DNA from: an uncultured bacterium
GTDB lineage: Bacteria > Bacillota > Clostridia > Lachnospirales > Lachnospiraceae
Assembly (NCBI GenBank): GCA_905214955.1
Contig: CAJMON010000010.1
Location: 1-55,710, forward strand
Direction: 5' to 3'
Length of the DNA: 55,710 nt
The notes beneath the pieces are model-generated. The model had not been told where the DNA came from. It worked only from the letters and a program-made list of their open reading frames with translations, and ran no database searches. Shown here in pieces: positions 51,469 through 55,710 of the stretch (its first letter is position 1; every line of letters begins with the position of its first letter). A program made the translations under genes and the position numbers.

Positions 51469-52143
51469 TCAGGCTTCCTGCTGCAGCACGTTTTTTTCAG
51501 AAAGGCAGTACCCCACAGAACGGATGCACTGTATACATTCTTCCCTTCCAAGACATTTCCGCAGGCTTTTGATGTGGGAATCAATGTTCCTCTGGGAGAC
51601 TCTTCTTCTCCTTGGAAGCGCCCGGCTGAGCAGATCTCTTGTCACCACATCGCCCATGTGTTCTGCCAGAAGCAGCAGAATGTCATAGTCATAAGCGCCC
51701 ATTTCCACACATTTTCCATCCAACCGCACCTGCCTGCTGCTCCGGTCAATCGTCAGGTTTTCAAACCGCATGATCCGGTCTTCCCATTTTTTTACCCCTG
51801 CATACTGGATACACATTCTTCGAAAATCCTGTCTCGAAAATGGCATCTTCATCAATGCACATCCGTATTTTTCTTTCCTTCGCAGGTCTTCCGCTTCTTC
51901 CCGGCATCCCGGAACCGCCACCAGTTGGCAGCGCATATACAAAATGTTGATCAGCTGCTCCGGAAGGTTCCGAAAGCCATCCTGATCTACGCAGAAAAAA
52001 AGAGGCTCCATCTCTTTATGGAAAGCCCCATGCAGATATTCATACAGATCACAGGACTCCACACCTTCCAGAAACGCATACTGTGCGATCTGATGGTGCA
52101 GCCCAGGATCTGTAATTCCATTGATAATAAAAAACTGTGCCAT
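51469..52143 (-). CDS. Winged-helix (OmpR/PhoB-type) regulator with atypical N-terminus
   Basis: A 224-residue regulator from MAQFFIINGITDPG at 52143, with GGGGA about nine bases upstream; a start at 52203 has no ribosome site. Residues about 125-215 form the OmpR/PhoB winged helix: FENLTIDRSSRQVRLDG, LLLLAEHMGDVVTRD and NIDSHIKSLRKCLG. Residues 1-120 are not a clear receiver domain: the usual acidic pocket and phospho-Asp motif cannot be found. It follows an ABC-2 cassette by 81 nt, and 11-bp direct repeats lie in that gap. Confidence 0.82.
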   Translation of the reverse strand: MAQFFIINGITDPGLHHQIAQYAFLEGVESCDLYEYLHGAFHKEMEPLFFCVDQDGFRNLPEQLINILYMRCQLVAVPGCREEAEDLRRKEKYGCALMKMPFSRQDFRRMCIQYAGVKKWEDRIMRFENLTIDRSSRQVRLDGKCVEMGAYDYDILLLLAEHMGDVVTRDLLSRALPRRRRVSQRNIDSHIKSLRKCLGREECIQCIRSVGYCLSEKNVLQQEA

Positions 52144-52250
52144 CTTGACTGTCCCCGCATCCTGAAACTTTCTGAATACCCGGAGTATATACGCTTCGGA
52201 CATTCAAATGATAGTCTCAGGATAACGCAGAATTATCAAGCAATCGTGTT

Positions 52251-52272
52251 CATCCTGTGAACATCCTGTGAA
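52251..52272. repeat. Tandem 11-bp direct repeat upstream of the winged-helix regulator
   Basis: CATCCTGTGAA occurs twice without a gap at 52251-52261 and 52262-52272, followed by a partial CACC. An 11-bp period is the spacing of PhoB/OmpR-type tandem half-sites, so it may be a binding site for the regulator encoded just downstream. Confidence 0.6.
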
Positions 52273-52283
52273 CACCCTTTCCT

Positions 52284-53303
52284 TTAGTTGGAGCGGATCT
52301 CCTGTCTCATAAATCCAATGTAAGAGCAGGCAAATGCAGCCAGCATTTCTGCAATCAGTGCAATCAGGTGCGGCCATACCAGAAGCATACTCTGTCCAAA
52401 GGAAAGGTAGCTGGAAATGGCGCCTACCAGCTGGTTCACCGTCACTACATTGACAGAACGGATGGACGGATTCATAATCGTGGATACCGCTTCACTGTAC
52501 AGATAATACGGAGAAATCCGGTTCACATTCAGATTCAGCATATAGTTGTTGTAGGTATTCACCATTGCAAGGTACTGGTTGTTCACCGGATATACGGCAT
52601 TGGCAATAATGTTTGCTACCAGGCTCATGAAGATGGTGAAAAAAATCCACAGCGCAATGACTGCCAGTGCAGAAGTTGCAGAATGTCTGCATACCACAGA
52701 AAACAGGATCGACAGTCCCAGCCAGAATGCCATATACACGACCGTAAAAAACAGAAATGCTGCAATCCGGAAAATTTCTTCTGCCTCCGGAGCCAATCCT
52801 GTTGACAGCACACCAATGGCCCCCACTGCAATGCCCATGGTAAATACCATGATGGCAATGACGGTGGTTCCTGCCAGGAACTTTCCGACGATAATGGAGT
52901 CACGGTAGATGGGCTGTGCCACCAGCCGGTTTAAGGTACCGGCGGAACGCTCGCTGTTGATGGCATCAAATCCCAGGGTCAGTCCCACAAAGGGTCCAAG
53001 CAGAGCAATAAAACTCATGAAAGACGGAATGGAATTGCCGCTGGTGGTATAAAGTTTCAGGAAAATAAAGTTTGTATCATTGCTGATGGCATCACTCAGT
53101 CCTGACAATGCGCCATACAGACTTGCAAAGCTGGTGGCATAGATCAGGATCAGAATAATGAGAAACCGCTTGCTGGTCAGATGATCTGCCAGCTCCTTCC
53201 GGTACAGTGCCTTCAGGCCTGCGGAAGCTCTTTTTGCTTCACTGCTTTTTTCCCGGGACCCGGAAGTGTTTCCCGTGTTTTTTTTCAGTTCCACTGTTTT
53301 CAT
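52284..53303 (-). CDS. ABC-2 type permease
   Basis: A 339-residue permease from ATG 53303 (MKTVELKKNTGNTSGSRE), overlapping the ATPase gene by 65 nt; the longer frame is less likely. About six helices are visible: FLIILILIYATSFASLYGAL, FMSFIALLGPFVGLTLGF, the NSERSAGTLNRLVAQPIYRD coupling region, TVIAIMVFTMGIAVGAIGVL, FFTVVYMAFWLGLSILFSVV and LIALIAEMLAAFACSYIGFM. It pairs with the ATPase upstream for export. Confidence 0.88.
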   Translation of the reverse strand: MKTVELKKNTGNTSGSREKSSEAKRASAGLKALYRKELADHLTSKRFLIILILIYATSFASLYGALSGLSDAISNDTNFIFLKLYTTSGNSIPSFMSFIALLGPFVGLTLGFDAINSERSAGTLNRLVAQPIYRDSIIVGKFLAGTTVIAIMVFTMGIAVGAIGVLSTGLAPEAEEIFRIAAFLFFTVVYMAFWLGLSILFSVVCRHSATSALAVIALWIFFTIFMSLVANIIANAVYPVNNQYLAMVNTYNNYMLNLNVNRISPYYLYSEAVSTIMNPSIRSVNVVTVNQLVGAISSYLSFGQSMLLVWPHLIALIAEMLAAFACSYIGFMRQEIRSN

Positions 53304-54255
53304 CGCTCTGCCCTGCCTTTTCAAAATATAATCGATAGATTTCATCCAGATCTCCGCCTCTCTGGTGCAGATGCTGGATGGTATAGCCGTTCTTTCCAAG
53401 GAATTCACTTAAGGATGCCCTCAGATCCGTATCGGACTCGATGGTAAACATGTCGTCCTTGCGGTCTACTTTCAGGACTCCCGGATGCCGGTATACCTCT
53501 GCCAACAATTTATCATCACAGGGATGTACTTTCATCTCCAGCGTGAAGTGGGATTCTTTCTGTGCCTGTTTTCCAAGGTCTTCAATGTCTCCGCACACCA
53601 CCAGATTTCCATTTACGAAAATGCCGACCCGGTCGCAGATCTGCTGCACCTGATAGAGCTGGTGGGAAGAGATCATCAGGGTTCTTCCGTCTTCTTTGGA
53701 CAATGCCCAGATCAGATTCAGCAGCTCCCTCATACCCTCCGGGTCAATACCCAGGGTAGGCTCATCCATGATGATCACCTGTGGATCTTTCATCAGGACA
53801 TCTGCCACACCAAGACGCTGGCGCATACCTCTGGAATAAGTGCTGGTCTTCTGGTCTGCCGCTGCAGTCATGCCTACACGCTCCAACAGACTGTCAATTC
53901 TGGCATCCAGTTCTTTTTCCGGGATTCCGTTCAGCCTTCCTGTGAAACGCAGGTTCTGGCGCCCAGTCATGTCTCCGTAAAATCCCACATTATCCGGCAG
54001 GTACCCTACAATGCTCTTGACCCCGATGGGGTTTCTGGTACAGTCCATGCCATTGATCACAGCCTGGCCTCCGGTCGGCTCAGTAAGCCCCAGAAGCATC
54101 AGGATCGTGGTGGTTTTTCCGGCACCGTTGGGACCTAACAGCCCGAACACTTCCCCTTCATGGACAGACAGGTTCAGATGATTGACTGCTGTCTTGTTTC
54201 CATATTTCTTGGTCAGGTCCCGGGTTTCAATAATAACTCGTCCTTCCTGTTTCAT
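53239..54255 (-). CDS. ABC transporter ATPase (ABC-2 export system)
   Basis: A 338-residue ATPase with Walker A GPNGAGKTT, signature YSRGMRQRLG, Walker B VIIMDEPTLGID and H-loop SSHQLYQV. A C-terminal extension (about 225-338) of the DUF4162-like regulatory type follows. It is preceded by the NEW3 protein with a 6-nt gap and overlaps the permease gene. Confidence 0.93.
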   Translation of the reverse strand: MKQEGRVIIETRDLTKKYGNKTAVNHLNLSVHEGEVFGLLGPNGAGKTTTILMLLGLTEPTGGQAVINGMDCTRNPIGVKSIVGYLPDNVGFYGDMTGRQNLRFTGRLNGIPEKELDARIDSLLERVGMTAAADQKTSTYSRGMRQRLGVADVLMKDPQVIIMDEPTLGIDPEGMRELLNLIWALSKEDGRTLMISSHQLYQVQQICDRVGIFVNGNLVVCGDIEDLGKQAQKESHFTLEMKVHPCDDKLLAEVYRHPGVLKVDRKDDMFTIESDTDLRASLSEFLGKNGYTIQHLHQRGGDLDEIYRLYFEKAGQSDENSGTEKKHGKHFRVPGKKQ

Positions 54256-54261
54256 AAACTG

Positions 54262-55626
54262 TTACCTTCTCCCGAATTTTTTGAAGATCCAAGCCAGTAC
54301 TGCCAGCAGAACCACAATGATTCCACCTGCAAAAATTCCCCAGGAAGTTCTGGTCTTCACGGATACACGTAAATCTGCGCTTGCAGAAGTTTCGTCATTT
54401 TTGATGCTGATCGTGGTCACATAGTCACCGGTGATGGAATCGGAGTTTGGGGTTACATAAGCAGTGATCTCTTTGGTAGCGCCTGCTTCCAGCAGATCAA
54501 TAGTAGACTCACTGAAGGTAACATCCCAGTCAGTCGGAGCCGAGGAAGTCAGATTTAAGTTTTCCAGATCTACGTTTCCGGTATTGGCAATACTTAAAGT
54601 AACAGACTTTTCATCATTTGCGTAGGCATCAAAGCTTAAGTTTCCGGTAGGCGTGCTGACACTGACACCATAGGTACCGGTGATCTCTACGTTCAGATCC
54701 AGGTTCAGTGTCTCATTGGCAGAGGTTGCAGTACACGGAATGGTGTAAGTTCCTTTTTCTACATCCTGAGGCGGCGTCACGGCAATGGTCAGGCCTTTGC
54801 TGCTCTCCGGGTCAGCAGTTAAGCTGGCTACCTGGTTACTTTCACCTGACGGAGTAAAAGTTACCTGCCATCCTTCCGGTGCCTGTGCTGCCAGGCTGTA
54901 GGACTGCTCTACGCCCCGGTTGTTGACGATGGTTGCATCAAAACTGAAATTGGTTCCGGAAGCTCCCTGCTGTTCCGGATATTCTGTGGTAAACGTACCT
55001 GCACCGGTAGCGACTTCATTGACGGTAACTTCCAGACAAAGCGTAGCTTCCACGCCGTCTCCGGCTTCTGCTTTCAGAACGACATTGTAAGTACCCTCTG
55101 CTGCTTCATCCGGAAGGGTCAGGCTGAAAGTAGCCGGTGAAGAGGTGGCATCTGCAGATTTCTGATCCACATGAATCTTGCTGATCTGGCTGCTGCTGCT
55201 CTTAAAGTAGCCGCTCCAGCCTTCCGGCATGGATGCTACGGAAAGATCTGCATCGTATCCTTCCCCTGTCAGGCTGGCAAAATTCAGCCCAAAGGTAACG
55301 GTTTCGCCGGCTTTTACGGTAATGCCCGGATAATCGGTGCTCATGGAAATTCCCTGGCTCTGGGTCACTGCCGGAACTTCCTCGTTCTGGGACTCTTCCG
55401 TCTGTTCTTCTGTAGTCTCTTCTTCGGAAGCAGTTTCCTCGGTATTCTCTTCGGTACTTTCTTCAGAAGCCTCTTCGGTGCTCTGCTCTGTAACGGTTTC
55501 TGTCTCCGTCTCAGTCTCCTCAGCAAAGACAGACGGGACACCTGTGGACATCAGCATGGCCGCTGTCAGTACAGCCGTAGCTGCCCCAACCCCCAGCTTA
55601 TTTTTAAACAATTTCAGTTTTTGCAT
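54262..55626 (-). CDS. Membrane-anchored NEW3-domain protein
   Basis: A 454-residue exported protein with signal peptide (residues 1-35, cleavage FA-EE), an acidic Glu/Thr repeat spacer (about 36-82), three immunoglobulin-like NEW3-type domains (about 95-205, 206-316 and 317-425; YPGITVKAGETVTFGLNF opens the first, MPEGWSGYF and APEGWQVTF are the conserved Gly-Trp spots) and a C-terminal membrane helix with basic tail (GIFAGGIIVVLLAVLAWIF). This is the COG1470-like partner of ABC-2 exporters in Firmicutes; it is thought to act at the cell surface with the pump. AAAGGAG precedes the ATG. Confidence 0.86.
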   Translation of the reverse strand: MQKLKLFKNKLGVGAATAVLTAAMLMSTGVPSVFAEETETETETVTEQSTEEASEESTEENTEETASEEETTEEQTEESQNEEVPAVTQSQGISMSTDYPGITVKAGETVTFGLNFASLTGEGYDADLSVASMPEGWSGYFKSSSSQISKIHVDQKSADATSSPATFSLTLPDEAAEGTYNVVLKAEAGDGVEATLCLEVTVNEVATGAGTFTTEYPEQQGASGTNFSFDATIVNNRGVEQSYSLAAQAPEGWQVTFTPSGESNQVASLTADPESSKGLTIAVTPPQDVEKGTYTIPCTATSANETLNLDLNVEITGTYGVSVSTPTGNLSFDAYANDEKSVTLSIANTGNVDLENLNLTSSAPTDWDVTFSESTIDLLEAGATKEITAYVTPNSDSITGDYVTTISIKNDETSASADLRVSVKTRTSWGIFAGGIIVVLLAVLAWIFKKFGRR

Positions 55627-55710
55627 GACAAAAACTCCTTTCCTCCGAATTTTTCTCCGTGTTGTCTTCGGTTTTTTGTTATTTTAAGAAGATTTTGTGA
55701 TGCTTTTTTG

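Noticed and set aside
1..55710. CRISPR arrays, tRNA or rRNA genes, insertion sequences
   Set aside because: No regularly spaced direct repeats, no cloverleaf or rRNA sequence that I could recognise, and no transposase or integrase frame.

Overview
The window reads as a chromosomal segment of an endospore-forming Clostridia bacterium, most likely a Lachnospiraceae gut anaerobe (Blautia/Mediterraneibacter-like). This rests on gene content: a spore germinant receptor operon, SpoIIR, a SPOCS/LysM spore protein, a YqhQ-PrmC-RF1 operon, ThiW with a TPP riboswitch, and strong Gram-positive Shine-Dalgarno sites with frequent TTG/GTG starts. The species is an inference. Most genes lie on the minus strand in co-directional operons with 4-nt ATGA overlaps. 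I saw no rRNA, tRNA, CRISPR array, transposase or phage gene.

Layout. 1-5 kb: an AT-rich edge with a ribbon-helix-helix protein and a DUF3825 protein, then AraD and an FGGY kinase for pentose use, and a secreted YARHG protein. 5-16 kb: M18 aminopeptidase (plus strand), then a minus-strand run glmM, ABC exporter, DUF2156 protein, hisC, COG2426 membrane protein, methyltransferase, hslO and nadE. 16-20.7 kb: thiamine operon thiW-thiM-thiE-thiD-thiC behind a TPP riboswitch with a terminator; a 198-bp palindromic element lies between thiC and glmM. 20.7-26 kb: a five-gene nickel/peptide-type ABC importer behind a cobalamin riboswitch with a terminator. 26-29.5 kb: yqhQ-prmC-prfA and rpmE. 29.5-33.8 kb: an AT-rich island with a secreted BNR-4-like protein, a secreted V8-type serine protease homologue that has lost all three catalytic residues, and a divergent BlaI/M56 pair whose likely operators sit in the shared promoter region. 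33.8-41.7 kb: spoIIR and a gerA-gerB-gerC operon, GntR-ispE, and a SPOCS-LysM/PrcB pair. 41.7-46.8 kb: folate genes pabA-pabB-HAD-pabC with a structured leader, an HD-hydrolase remnant and a MATE pump. 46.9-51.3 kb: aspA with a divergent LysR regulator, YitT and cysE. 51.4-55.6 kb: a NEW3-domain protein, ABC-2 ATPase, permease and winged-helix regulator cassette.

How it works together. Thiamine genes make HMP-P de novo (ThiC) and salvage thiazole (ThiM); no thiazole synthesis genes are present here. The cobalamin-controlled importer probably brings in cobalt, nickel or another compound linked to B12 economy. The Ger operon, SpoIIR and SPOCS protein serve the spore cycle. The best candidate for an undescribed system is the 31-34 kb locus: a proteolytic BlaI/M56 switch with a Cys/His-rich sensor tail that appears to control a catalytically dead, secreted V8-like protease homologue.
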